From positions 36,111 to 100,110 of the forward strand of contig SVDR01000001.1 of assembly GCA_015057755.1 (NCBI GenBank): a stretch of DNA of 64,000 nt, given 5' to 3'. How positions within the stretch are numbered: the stretch's first letter is position 1; each line of letters begins with the position of its first letter. The stretch is from Lachnoclostridium sp. GTDB taxonomy: Bacteria; Bacillota_A; Clostridia; Lachnospirales; Lachnospiraceae. The notes under the pieces were generated by a model that was given only the letters and a program-made list of their open reading frames with translations, was not told the DNA's origin and made no database searches. Position numbers and translations under genes: made by a program. Shown piece after piece: positions 34,117 to 43,400 of the stretch.

Positions 34117-35217
34117 TTATTTTAACGCCAAACTGCTATTTAACAACATCGTACTGTAAAGGAATACTACATCCTGATCGCCAAATTCCACAAACTGTCC
34201 CAGCATGGAACTGTTCACGTAGCGGATATCCAGAATCGTAATCTTCTCATATCCTCTCGCCAAGAGCGGGATCAGACTGCTTCCAAAAGAATCGCGGAAC
34301 ATGATCAGTTCTTCTCCATTGTCCACATGGGGATTTTCAATGGTCAGGATCGGTCTGGTTCCGGAGAGGAACATCTCATACGGATCCTTGCCCTCTGCCT
34401 TTTCCATATCATACATCGGGATTTCTACCGGTTTTCCGGTTTCGTAACTGGAAACCACACAGTCTTCCAACGCATCATTAGTCAGATATTTCAACGTATC
34501 CGGCTCCATCGGAAGGGCTGCCTGACCGTAGTAAACTCCGTAAAATGGTGTCTCCAGTTCAATCGTCTGATATTCTTCCTGCTCTGCCTCTGCGCCCATG
34601 GATTCCAGCAGATAATCTGACAGATCCACCAGATTCTCCTGTCTCCAGTGAGTGTCTGTAAAATAATAATCCTCCAGTTTCAGCTGACCGGTCAGATCGA
34701 TCGGAGTCATATAATCGATCTTTTCATTCATATAACTGATCAATTCCCCATAATCGAAGGACAAATATCCGTTTTGCTCCGCAAGAAAATAGTTTTTATC
34801 CGGAACAATTGCCAAATAAATGTTTTCTGCATCCTGCAGATACGTTTCATAGAGATATTGAAACCGGTCTGCAGCATGATCCAGCATCGGCTTGCTGAGC
34901 GGATATTCCATTTTGGATGCATATCCGTCTGCAATATAAATATCATTGTTATCCTTCTGGCCGAACACCCCAAAAACAGTCTTCGCTTTTAATCTTCGGA
35001 ACAGGTCACGAAGGGGAAACTGATCCAGCGTATAGGCCTCAAAGTCTTCCATAAAAGAACCGTCCATCATGGTTTCCACAGAAAACTCCGGAAGTTTTGC
35101 CAATTCACGTCTTTCACTGTCTGAAAATACATCTGCTTCCTTCGTCCATGCCCAAACAGAAAATCCAAAAAGGACTGCCGCCATCACGGAAGTCACAGCT
35201 ACTGATTTTCTCTTCAT
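34117..35217 (-). CDS. DHHW/AlgX-like protein, probable O-acyltransferase partner
   Basis: 366 residues with an N-terminal signal anchor (SVAVTSVMAAVLFGFSVWAW) and an extracellular domain of the DHHW family, related to AlgJ/AlgX. The catalytic Asp-His lies in YYFTDTHWRQ and the Ser in MFRDSFGSSL. These proteins move an acetyl (or other acyl) group onto an exported polymer, taking it from the MBOAT protein encoded just upstream (16-nt gap). AGGAGG precedes the ATG. The acceptor polymer cannot be told from the window. Confidence 0.82.
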   Translation of the reverse strand: MKRKSVAVTSVMAAVLFGFSVWAWTKEADVFSDSERRELAKLPEFSVETMMDGSFMEDFEAYTLDQFPLRDLFRRLKAKTVFGVFGQKDNNDIYIADGYASKMEYPLSKPMLDHAADRFQYLYETYLQDAENIYLAIVPDKNYFLAEQNGYLSFDYGELISYMNEKIDYMTPIDLTGQLKLEDYYFTDTHWRQENLVDLSDYLLESMGAEAEQEEYQTIELETPFYGVYYGQAALPMEPDTLKYLTNDALEDCVVSSYETGKPVEIPMYDMEKAEGKDPYEMFLSGTRPILTIENPHVDNGEELIMFRDSFGSSLIPLLARGYEKITILDIRYVNSSMLGQFVEFGDQDVVFLYSTMLLNSSLALK

Positions 35218-35233
35218 CTTTATGACCTCCTGA

Positions 35234-36592
35234 TTAGAATCTAAAATATAAGAACGGATTGAAGGAACCGTCCACCAGATAAGCAGTTACGACCAGCAGC
35301 AGGACCACTAAAATAATCGGCTCCGCTATATCTGCGAGCCTTTTTCCAATCTTTGTTCCCTGCATTCTGTATACAAATTTCTTAGGAATCGGGGTTGCAC
35401 CGACCATCGCTAAAAGAAAGATCACCAAGTAACTTCTCATATAATATATGGTCTCAGCCGATGTAAGTGCCATATTTCCACCGCCAAACATAGAAACGAT
35501 GTAAGTGCCTGCCTCGGAAAGATCCGTTGCATTAAACAGCACGAAGCTGATCATTACAATGACCAAAACATATGCATGGCGCAGGAACTGAGCCACACAT
35601 CCTTTCGACTGCTCCAGCCATTTCAGAAGCCACATTTTTTCAATTACAAGGATCACTGCAAAGCCAAGGCCCCACGCAATGAAATTCCATGCTGCTCCAT
35701 GCCAGAGTCCGGTCAGCGACCATACCACAAAGATATTGAAAAACCATCGCGCCTTAGGCACACGATTTCCTCCCAGCGGGATATACACATAATCCCGAAA
35801 CCAGCTGCTGAGAGAAATATGCCAGCGTCTCCAGAACTCTGTAATACTTCCTGAAATGTACGGATAGTTGAAGTTGTCCATGAAATCAAATCCGAACATC
35901 TTACCCAGACCAACCGCCATATCGCTATATCCGGAAAAGTCAAAATAAATGTGAAGCGTAAACGCCGCCGCGTAAATCCAGAAAAACAGTACGGATTTAT
36001 CATTGGACGCACGGAAGATATCGCAAAGTTCGCCAAGCGTATTGGCGATCAGCACTTTTTTTGCAAGACCAAATACGAATCTTCGAATACCGAGTGCCAC
36101 ATGATCAAAACTGTGTGTTCTGGATTCCAGCTGCTTTGCCACATCTGCATATCGAACGATCGGTCCGGCTACCAGCTGCGGGAACATGGAGGCGTAAGCT
36201 GCAAAATCCACCGGATTTTTCTGAGACGGAACTTCTCCGCGATACACATCCACGATATAGCTCATGATCTGGAAGGTATAAAAGCTGATTCCGATCGGGA
36301 ACACATCTGCAAACTTAAAATAGACCAGCGTCAGGACATTCATTCCCAACGCTGCTCCCAATAACCATTTACCGATTTTCTGTTCCCGGTATTTCCCGAC
36401 CAGAAGGCCCCATATATACCCTGCTGCCAGCATGATCACCATCAGTCCAAGGAAATTCACCCCACCCCAGCCGTAAAAGAACAGGCTGGAAAGCAATAAA
36501 AGGACATTCTTAAACTTTCTTGGCACCATGAAGTACAAGATCAGCACACATGGTAAAAAATAATATAAGAAAGAAATACTGGAAAATAACAT
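35234..36592 (-). CDS. MBOAT-family membrane O-acyltransferase (AlgI-like)
   Basis: 452 residues, about 10-11 membrane helices. The AlgI/DltB signature is clear: GISFYTFQIMSYIVDVYRG, FPQLVAGPIVRY, FDFSGYSDMAVGLGKMFGF, EFWRRWHISLSSWFRDYVYI (quoted as one motif of 20), and the catalytic-site His in LTGLWHGAAWNF. It would pass acyl groups across the membrane to the DHHW protein. There is no good ribosome site; the gene starts 9 nt after the lipoprotein gene, so translation is probably coupled. Confidence 0.93.
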   Translation of the reverse strand: MLFSSISFLYYFLPCVLILYFMVPRKFKNVLLLLSSLFFYGWGGVNFLGLMVIMLAAGYIWGLLVGKYREQKIGKWLLGAALGMNVLTLVYFKFADVFPIGISFYTFQIMSYIVDVYRGEVPSQKNPVDFAAYASMFPQLVAGPIVRYADVAKQLESRTHSFDHVALGIRRFVFGLAKKVLIANTLGELCDIFRASNDKSVLFFWIYAAAFTLHIYFDFSGYSDMAVGLGKMFGFDFMDNFNYPYISGSITEFWRRWHISLSSWFRDYVYIPLGGNRVPKARWFFNIFVVWSLTGLWHGAAWNFIAWGLGFAVILVIEKMWLLKWLEQSKGCVAQFLRHAYVLVIVMISFVLFNATDLSEAGTYIVSMFGGGNMALTSAETIYYMRSYLVIFLLAMVGATPIPKKFVYRMQGTKIGKRLADIAEPIILVVLLLVVTAYLVDGSFNPFLYFRF

Positions 36593-36601
36593 ATCTTTTA
36601 A

Positions 36602-37132
36602 TTACTCTTCAAGGCTCTTCGGGCACATAACGAAGAATACTTTATCCTCCGCAACGCCTGTCACCGTTTCCTCTGCCTCTGTGCAGATATTCCATCTCGG
36701 ATCTGCGTTTGCCTCAAGGACCTCAACAAGCGCCTCTGCGCTCTCTGCATCCGGCATATCAAATACATAACCAACGAACGGGATCGTACCGATCATCGGA
36801 GCGAACATCACAGCCTCTTCGAATCCTTTGATCTCTGCTTCGCCAAAGCCCATCAGGAAACCTTCTTCCACCGGCATTGCTCCGCCAGAGAATAAGATCG
36901 CCTCATTTGTGATGATTCCTTCTGCTAACTCCTGAGCTGTTGCTTCTGCATTTTCTGCCACGCGGTCTTCAAAATCAAATAAAAGTGTCTCACCAAGAGT
37001 CTCCGGTGCTTTTCTTGTTGTCTCTTCTACAGTTGTCTCTGCCGGGGTTGTCGCTGTTGCTGCTCCTCCGCCGCATGCTGTAAGAGATGCCATCATCGCT
37101 CCTGCTAATACTACACTTAATAATTTCTTCAT
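36602..37132 (-). CDS. Small lipoprotein linked to MBOAT/DHHW (possibly DUF4358-like)
   Basis: 176 residues: lipoprotein signal MKKLLSVVLAGAMMASLTAC with the cysteine at 20, a Thr/Glu-rich linker, then a compact domain ending PDAESAEALVEVLEANADP...VAEDKVFFVMCPK. The layout resembles DUF4358 lipoproteins that often accompany MBOAT and DHHW genes in Lachnospiraceae, but the match is by pattern only. AAGGAG precedes the ATG. It leads a three-gene operon and may help tether or regulate the acylation machinery. A terminator-like hairpin lies in its leader. Confidence 0.65.
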   Translation of the reverse strand: MKKLLSVVLAGAMMASLTACGGGAATATTPAETTVEETTRKAPETLGETLLFDFEDRVAENAEATAQELAEGIITNEAILFSGGAMPVEEGFLMGFGEAEIKGFEEAVMFAPMIGTIPFVGYVFDMPDAESAEALVEVLEANADPRWNICTEAEETVTGVAEDKVFFVMCPKSLEE

Positions 37133-37165
37133 TTAATAATCTCCTTAAAACAAAAATAAAAACAA

Positions 37166-37197
37166 TGCTGACAGCACTCTTTCGAGCACTGCCAGCA
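37166..37197 (-). terminator. Terminator-like hairpin in the leader of the lipoprotein-MBOAT-DHHW operon
   Basis: On the minus strand TGCTGGCAGTGCTC and GAGTGCTGTCAGCA form a fully paired 14-bp stem (three G-U pairs as RNA) closed by a GAAA tetraloop and followed by TTGTTTTTATTTTTG. The stem begins 1 nt after the -10 box of the putative promoter. Confidence 0.7.
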
Positions 37198-37198
37198 C

Positions 37199-37228
37199 AG
37201 TATAGCATATATTCGTATTAAGATTCAA
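37199..37228 (-). promoter_or_regulatory. Promoter of the lipoprotein-MBOAT-DHHW operon
   Basis: On the minus strand TTGAAT (37223-37228), 18-bp spacer, TATACT (37199-37204) with an extended TGC. The expected start site falls inside the 5' arm of the hairpin at 37166-37197. Confidence 0.6.
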
Positions 37229-37275
37229 TAGCAGAATCCTTGCAATAACTTACAATCTGTTTACGAAAAATTAAA

Positions 37276-37300
37276 ACTCCCACGGCAATGCCATGGGAGT
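37276..37300 (-). terminator. Terminator after efp
   Basis: ACTCCCACGGC and GCCATGGGAGT form an 11-bp stem with one mismatch and a short loop, followed on the minus strand by TTTTAATTTTT. Confidence 0.8.
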
Positions 37301-37314
37301 CCAGCTTTTCTAAA

Positions 37315-37875
37315 TTAGTTTGCTCTTCCGAGGTACTCTTCAGAACGTGTATCGATCTTAACTTTGTCACCGATATTAACGAATAACGGAACGTTGATCT
37401 GAGCGCCTGTCTCAACGATAGCCGGTTTTGTAGCACCTGTAGCTGTATCGCCTTTGAAGCCCGGCTCTGTATCTGTGATCTCAAGCTCTACGAATAACGG
37501 CGGCTCAACGGAGAACACTTTACCGTTGTAGGAACATACCTTAACAACTTCGTTCTCTTTAACGAACTTTAATGCATCGCCAACAACATCTTTTGCAAGA
37601 GCGATCTGCTCGAATGTGTTCATATCCATGAAGTTGTCTAACTCGCCATCGTTGTATAAGAACTGCATATCTACACGGTCGATTCTTGCTGCCGGGAATT
37701 TCTCTGTCGGACGGAAAGTTTTCTCAACAACACCACCGTTGATTACGTTTTTAAGTTTTGTTCTAACGAAAGCAGCACCCTTACCCGGTTTTACGTGCTG
37801 GAATTCCATAATCTGCATTACCTGGCCTTCGATCTCCAGTGTTACGCCATTTCTAAAATCACCTGCTGATACCAT
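37315..37875 (-). CDS. efp: Translation elongation factor P
   Basis: Relieves ribosome stalling at polyproline. 186 residues, the usual length, in three beta-barrel domains. The tip loop reads [17 protein letters not shown], with the Lys/Arg positions where modification occurs in other bacteria. [19 protein letters not shown] and the C-terminal [20 protein letters not shown] are also typical. AAGGAGG precedes the ATG. It is a single-gene unit with a strong promoter (37945-37973) and a terminator. No modification enzymes (epmA, ymfI) are adjacent. Confidence 0.97.
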   Translation of the reverse strand: MVSAGDFRNGVTLEIEGQVMQIMEFQHVKPGKGAAFVRTKLKNVINGGVVEKTFRPTEKFPAARIDRVDMQFLYNDGELDNFMDMNTFEQIALAKDVVGDALKFVKENEVVKVCSYNGKVFSVEPPLFVELEITDTEPGFKGDTATGATKPAIVETGAQINVPLFVNIGDKVKIDTRSEEYLGRAN

Positions 37876-37944
37876 AAGTGATATTCCTCCTTAAAAGCTA
37901 TTTCTCTCATAGTTAAATTTGAACATTATAGCTGATTCTATCCT

Positions 37945-37973
37945 ATTTTATACTATAATCGAACTGTTTTCAA
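37945..37973 (-). promoter_or_regulatory. Promoter of efp
   Basis: On the minus strand TTGAAA (37968-37973), 17-bp spacer, TAAAAT (37945-37950). Confidence 0.65.
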
Positions 37974-38005
37974 CACTTTTTTATAAAAAATATAAGACAA
38001 TTCTT

Positions 38006-38506
38006 CTAGCTTTTCTTCCTTCTGCGGTAAAACCATAAAACCACCGCTTCCAGATATCTCTTTAATACAATTTGTATCTCTTCTTTTGGATTGATCGGCT
38101 TTACAAGAATGCTGTACAGTCCGGTACGTCTTGCTCCCCAGACATCCGTAAACAGCTGATCTCCAATAAAAAGGGTATTGTGCTTTCCGGTCTTCATCAC
38201 AACCATGGCCTTTTTATAACCTTTTCTGGAAGGTTTTCCACCTTTGAACAAATACGGACTTTCCACTTTTTGCGCAAATGGCGCCACTCGCGGCTCTTTG
38301 TTGTTGGATAAAATACAGGTGGAAAAGCCGATGGCTCTCAAACGTTCAAACAGTTCGATGGAACGCTCGTCCGCCGGTGCTCCATGCGGAACCAGCGTAT
38401 TATCCACATCAAAAATAATTCCGCGATATCCTTTTGCATAAAACTCCTCAAATGGGAGTTCGTAGGCACTGTCCACATATTTATCCGGATAAAAAGTCTC
38501 TAACAT
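38006..38506 (-). CDS. YqeG-family HAD-IIIA phosphatase
   Basis: 166 residues. The HAD motifs are present: IIFDVDNTLVPHGAP (motif I with two Asp), CILSNNKE (motif II), a Lys in KPSRKGYKKAM, and FIGDQLFTDVWGARRTGLY (motif III). It is of the YqeG type (phosphatidylglycerophosphatase-like or unknown sugar phosphate substrate). A basic tail (WFYRRRKKS) may touch the membrane. It follows nrdR by 12 nt and is likely co-transcribed with it. Confidence 0.88.
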   Translation of the reverse strand: MLETFYPDKYVDSAYELPFEEFYAKGYRGIIFDVDNTLVPHGAPADERSIELFERLRAIGFSTCILSNNKEPRVAPFAQKVESPYLFKGGKPSRKGYKKAMVVMKTGKHNTLFIGDQLFTDVWGARRTGLYSILVKPINPKEEIQIVLKRYLEAVVLWFYRRRKKS

Positions 38507-38518
38507 ACGAAACTGCTC

Positions 38519-38974
38519 CTACTTGTTTTTCAAGAATACTGCCAGCTCGTCCATAAATGCATTCACATCTTTGAACTCGCGGTATACGGAGGCAAAACGT
38601 ACATATGCGACTTCATCCACTTCCTTTAACTTCTTCATCACAAGTTCTCCGATCACAGACGCAGGAACTTCTCTCTCTTCCATATTGAAAATCTGATTCT
38701 CAATCTGGTCGATCATCTCGCTGATCATCTGAGAAGAAACCGGGCGTTTGTGACAAGAGAGAATGATGCCTTTCTCTATCTTGGAACGATCGTAAGTCTC
38801 TCTGGAATTGTCCTTTTTAATTACCATCAATGGCATAGTCTCCAGCTTTTCATAAGTCGTAAAACGCTTTCCGCACTGTTCGCACTGGCGACGGCGGCGA
38901 ATGGAACTGTTATCGTCCGCCGGACGGGAATCGATAACTTTTGTATCCTGCGCATTGCAGTATGGACATTTCAT
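38519..38974 (-). CDS. nrdR: Transcriptional repressor NrdR
   Basis: Represses ribonucleotide reductase genes in response to ATP/dATP. 151 residues: an N-terminal zinc ribbon (MKCPYCNAQDTKVIDSRP ... CEQCGKRFTTYE) and an ATP-cone (LMVIKKDNSRETYDRSKIEKG, quoted in part). AGGAGG precedes the ATG. No nrd genes lie in the window, so its targets are elsewhere. It forms a unit with yqeG. Confidence 0.97.
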   Translation of the reverse strand: MKCPYCNAQDTKVIDSRPADDNSSIRRRRQCEQCGKRFTTYEKLETMPLMVIKKDNSRETYDRSKIEKGIILSCHKRPVSSQMISEMIDQIENQIFNMEEREVPASVIGELVMKKLKEVDEVAYVRFASVYREFKDVNAFMDELAVFLKNK

Positions 38975-39074
38975 ATGCGTTTCCTCCTAAACACTTTTTT
39001 TAAGTTTACCATAAAACCTATGTATATGGCAAGGCTTTTACACCGGATACTATATCGTGTGTTTTTCGATTTCA

Positions 39075-39341
39075 TCAGTGATGATGTTTTTTATCCTTGT
39101 CATGATCTTTTTCTTCCAGCTTAACCAAGATAATATCATCTCCAAACTGGCAGATATCCTCAAAAGGAATCAGAAACTCCTTTTCTCTTCCCAAAAATCC
39201 GCAAATACATCCGGGGCCCGGAACGATCAGACTCTTGAGTTTTCCTGTACATTCATCAAACTCGATATCCCCGACAAATCCCAGCCGCTTTCCGTCACAG
39301 ATATTGACAACTTCCATTCGTCTCAATTCACACATACGCAT
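39075..39341 (-). CDS. YlmC/YmxH-family PRC-barrel sporulation protein
   Basis: 88 residues of the YlmC/YmxH type: MRMCELRRMEVVNICDGKRL, then GFVGDIEFDECTGKLKSLIV and a PFEDICQFGDDIILV end, forming one PRC barrel. The C-terminus is a charged, His-rich tail (DHDKDKKHHH) that could bind metal. In sporulating Firmicutes these genes are expressed in the sporulation programme but the molecular role is unclear. No clear ribosome site; Met3 (39335) is an alternative start. Confidence 0.8.
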   Translation of the reverse strand: MRMCELRRMEVVNICDGKRLGFVGDIEFDECTGKLKSLIVPGPGCICGFLGREKEFLIPFEDICQFGDDIILVKLEEKDHDKDKKHHH

Positions 39342-39373
39342 AGAACGACCACTGTATTCATTTTCTTGCTCTA

Positions 39374-40255
39374 TTATATGCAGTCTATGATGGTTCTGCT
39401 TCCCGGGATTTTTGGCAAAAGATGGTTTTCTCCTAAAATCTTCACTGCGTTTCCTCCAAGCATCATCGCCTTTTCATGTTCAGAAAACTTGCTGTTTCTG
39501 ACAAACGCGATCGCCGCTTTCTGGGTTCCGTATGGGAAATCACTGCCAAAGATCACTCGCTCCGGTCCCATGGCAGATGCCAAACGCTCAAAATCCTCCT
39601 GTGGCTGGCGCTCCGCACTCATTGCCGTGTCAATATAGACATTTTCCGGAAGTCCAAACAAAATCTGCTCTTCCTCCGAATTCCCGGAACGCCCGCCCAT
39701 GTGCGCCAAAACCACAGGAACATCCGGAAGATATTTGATAAACTTCGCCACGCCGGATGGAAATAAATCATACTCGCCATCTCCTCTGGCCCTTCCACAG
39801 TGAATCAATACCGGAAACCCCAAATGACTGATCCTCTGCCACATCGGAATGTATTTCTCGTCGTCCAGATGGACACGCTGAAACGGCGGATGAAATTTCA
39901 CGCCCGCCATATTCAGATCTTTTAATTTTTCAATTTCCTCCAGCACATTTTCACAATCCGGATGGAGACCTCCAAAGGAAATCACATTAGTTCGCACAAT
40001 TTCTTTAGCAAAACGATTTACGTCTGTCTGTGTCGCAGGTTTGGATGTCACATGCTGCACAACAGAAAGTGTGATTTCTTCCTCTTCCATTCGCTTCCAG
40101 AGGTTTTCTTTTACGGGCAGCTTTTCCAGATCATCGTGCTCCCTGCCTGCGACTGCCATGGCACGGCGAGCCAAGGTTGTTGGATAGATGTGCACATGCA
40201 TATCGATAATCAGTTCTTTCGATGGTTTCTGATTTAAAATCCGTGTCTCATTCAA
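39374..40255 (-). CDS. Amidohydrolase (amidohydro_2 family)
   Basis: 293 residues of a TIM-barrel metal-dependent hydrolase. Metal-binding residues appear in IDMHVHIYP (HxH), PVLIHCGRARGDGEYD, VLAHMGGRSG and the Asp of VIFGSDFPYGTQ, the order seen in PF04909 enzymes. The best start is TTG 40255, with only a weak GAG upstream; Met19 would remove part of the first strand. It lies upstream of the ylmC-like gene. Decarboxylase or hydrolase activity is possible and the substrate is unknown. Confidence 0.82.
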   Translation of the reverse strand: MNETRILNQKPSKELIIDMHVHIYPTTLARRAMAVAGREHDDLEKLPVKENLWKRMEEEEITLSVVQHVTSKPATQTDVNRFAKEIVRTNVISFGGLHPDCENVLEEIEKLKDLNMAGVKFHPPFQRVHLDDEKYIPMWQRISHLGFPVLIHCGRARGDGEYDLFPSGVAKFIKYLPDVPVVLAHMGGRSGNSEEEQILFGLPENVYIDTAMSAERQPQEDFERLASAMGPERVIFGSDFPYGTQKAAIAFVRNSKFSEHEKAMMLGGNAVKILGENHLLPKIPGSRTIIDCI

Positions 40256-40373
40256 TTTTATCAGCTCTTTTCTATCTATAGATTTTGCCTCTCCAATTAA
40301 TTTTATTTTAGCATTTTTCAGTGAATTTGAAAATCACACAAGTATACAAAACCAATAAAAACCTTAGACAGAT

Positions 40374-40406
40374 GAAAGGTACTGCCAGAATCTGACAGTA
40401 CCTTTC
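40374..40406 (-). terminator. Hairpin after the giant surface protein gene
   Basis: GAAAGGTACTG (40374-40384) and CAGTACCTTTC (40396-40406) pair perfectly with an 11-nt loop. The T run on the minus strand is weak, but its position 16 nt after the stop fits a terminator. Confidence 0.65.
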
Positions 40407-40421
40407 TTAATCTTTGGTATA

Positions 40422-43400
40422 CTATTTCACCCATTGACCTTCAGAATCAACCAAATATCCATCTGGAGTCATTGCATTACGAAGCATCTCTCCACTCGGA
40501 GCACTTAGATAATACCATGCATTGTAGTTCGGATCCCAAAGCCAGCCGGTATGCATTGCACCATTCTCATTGAGATAATACCATGCATTATAATCCGGAT
40601 CCCAGAACCAGCCGATCTTCATCGCACCATTTTCTTTGAGATAATACCACTTGTCACCGATCTTCTTCCAACCGGTCTGCATCACACCATTCTCATCCAA
40701 ATAATACCACTGATTCACGTCAAACAGCCAGCCCGTTACCATGTTGCCGCGGCTGCCGCTTTCTTTACTGAAATAGTACCAGTTACCATTGGTTCGTTTC
40801 CAACCCACAACCGATTTTCCATTCCTATAGAAACGCGTTGTATTTCCTGACTTGACCCATCCATCCATTGCATCATCGTCTTTATCTGCTTTACCGGAAG
40901 ATCCGCTGCTTGAACCGGATCCACATCCTGAACCAGATCCACTTCCTGATCCGGATCCGTTTCCTGAGCCAGAATCCTTGGACATGTTATAATCACAAAT
41001 ATCACATACGTTGTTCTTATCGCCATCTGTATGTTCTTCCACACTGTCAGCAATCACTGCTCCACAGCCACTTGCCTTACACACATGCCAGTGCTCATCT
41101 GCATCTTTTTTCCACTTGGTTCCTGGTGTATGTTCTGCGTATTTGCCTGATTGGAATGTCTTCATTCCGGCAGCTCCACAGATACAAGACTTGTAGTATT
41201 TTGCCTTTTGTGTACATGTTGCTTCGGATGCGAGATACTCTTCGTCTACAACTTTCTGATCATATTTATGAGTATGACCAACCTGTGCTTCCAGTTCGTA
41301 TCCGCATACTTCACACTTCACCGCGTACTCTTCTGTGGCACCTCCTTCACGATCCGGAATATGCTCTTCTCTGCTTCCTTCAATTTCTGCTTCACAATTA
41401 CTTGCTGTACATACATACCAGTGATAGGTTTCATCTTTTTTCCATTCGCTTCCTGCAGTATGTTCTGCAAGCTCGCCGAATGTGAACGTCTTTGTTCCGG
41501 CAGCTCCGCAGATACAGGACTTGTAGTATTTTGCTTTTTGAGTACATGTTGCTTCGGATGCGAGATACTCCTCATTCGCGATTTTCTGATCAAACACATG
41601 AACATGCTGCTGCATCTCCCATATCGCAACAAGAGTCATATCCTCATTTACTTCTGTGTCGAAATCATATTCTACACCATCAAGTGTCCAGCCTTTGAAA
41701 ATAAAGCCATCTTTAACCGGATCTTCCGGCTCAGTTACAGTCTGACCTGCGATAACGTTCTGCGGCAGTACCTCAGATCCGCCATCCGAATCAAAGGTTA
41801 CTGTATATTCGTCAACATTAAATCCAACCGTAATATGCAGATTCAGACGTTCGCTGTAACCACCAGCCTTTGTCCAGGCTGCAATACGGAAGTAAGTATC
41901 CTCTGTGATTTCGATAGGACCATCATAAACCATGCGTTCTGCACTTTCTGTGCAAGGACAAGTATTGTTGGTCGTGTAGTAGATTATCACATCTTCTTCT
42001 GTTCCGGAGTACGTCAGAACAAGTTCCGTTCCTTCTTCGACCACCGCATAGTCGCTGAGATTTGCTTCTGGTTTTTGCGGTGCCTTATTTCCAAGATGAG
42101 ATACGCGAGTATTCATTTCCGCACTGATACTATCGGCTGCAAAGAGAAGAATATCGTCACCGGCGCTGATTCCTTTTACAGTGAATACTGCCGTTCCGTT
42201 TGCATCACTGACAGCAGTTTCGCTGACTGACATGGTTCCGCCAACCTTCTGCCTTGTCGAAACGGTCACACCCGCCATAGGCTTGCCCTCGGTATCAAGT
42301 ACCTGTACAGCAATCTGCTCGGTCTGGCCGATGTCAGTGACAAATCTGTTCGGATAGGAGTGCATCAGACTGCCTGCAATCTGTTCCACTGTCATGGAGT
42401 CATTTATATAATCACTTCCAAGTGTATTTCCGGCATAGTTTTCTGCAGAGCCATCGACTGTAAGTTCAATTTCGTCTCCGCTGAAGGCTTCGCCGTCTGT
42501 ACGGGTCAGTTTCATGATTCGGCCGTAGGATACCGAATCATTTGTTGGGCTAATTTCTTCATCTTCGAATGCGATGTCAACATCAATCGGCTGACCATTC
42601 CGTGTAACTGTCACAAGCTCATTTTCTACAAACTGCACCACATCCATATACTGGCTGAATACCACGCGAATCCGATCAGGCGCTGCATTTGCTGAAAGAA
42701 CTTCCGGAGCCGCAGTTGAAATCATCGGGATGTTTACATCGAGCTGAGGAGGAGGAACAGGAAGCCATCCATTTGCATCGGCTGCAGGGTCATTACTGCT
42801 GTCTGCAGACTCGTAGCCTTCCTTTTCAACCTTTACTCGCCAGTTTCCGATGGGGGTCATCCACGCGAAACGGCCGTCAATATCTGTAATCTGCGGATTG
42901 ATTTCGCCATAAAGCTCTGCATCATCCCAGTAGACTTCAGCGCCGTTATTTTCATAGTAAATCTTAGCTGTTGCGCCTTCAATGCGGTTGGAAGCTACGG
43001 CTTCGTATACATAACCTGCAGGGTCAATAAGAACCCTTGATTTAACCGGATACTTTGGCTCTTCATCAGCACCCGATGAACCGCTACCGCCTGGGAGGCC
43101 GCTGCCACTGCCGCCGCTGCCACTGCCGCCAGGTTCGCCGCCAGGAGGTTCACTACTGCAATCCTCCTCAGCGATGTTCGGATCCTGAGAAGCCGAGAGA
43201 CACTCTTCTTCTACCTTTGGTATCTTTTCAACGGCTTCTTCAAGGGCATCATTGAACTTTTCAAGGACAAACCATTCAGAACCGCCGCCAATAACTTCGA
43301 GACCGAGACTGACCATAATGCCCTGCGGTCCCTTAAGGACAAGACCTGCCGCAATCGATGTAAGCTCACTTACGACCTGACCGTATTTTACATAAAGGTA

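Noticed and set aside
40422..40500. LPXTG sorting signal at the C-terminus of the giant protein
   Set aside because: The protein ends in wall-binding repeats and DSEGQWVK, with no LPXTG, hydrophobic segment or basic tail.
40425..41610. CRISPR array
   Set aside because: The repeats are coding, have 60-66 bp or 330 bp periods and translate into wall-binding and Cys-rich modules; there are no unique spacers or cas genes.
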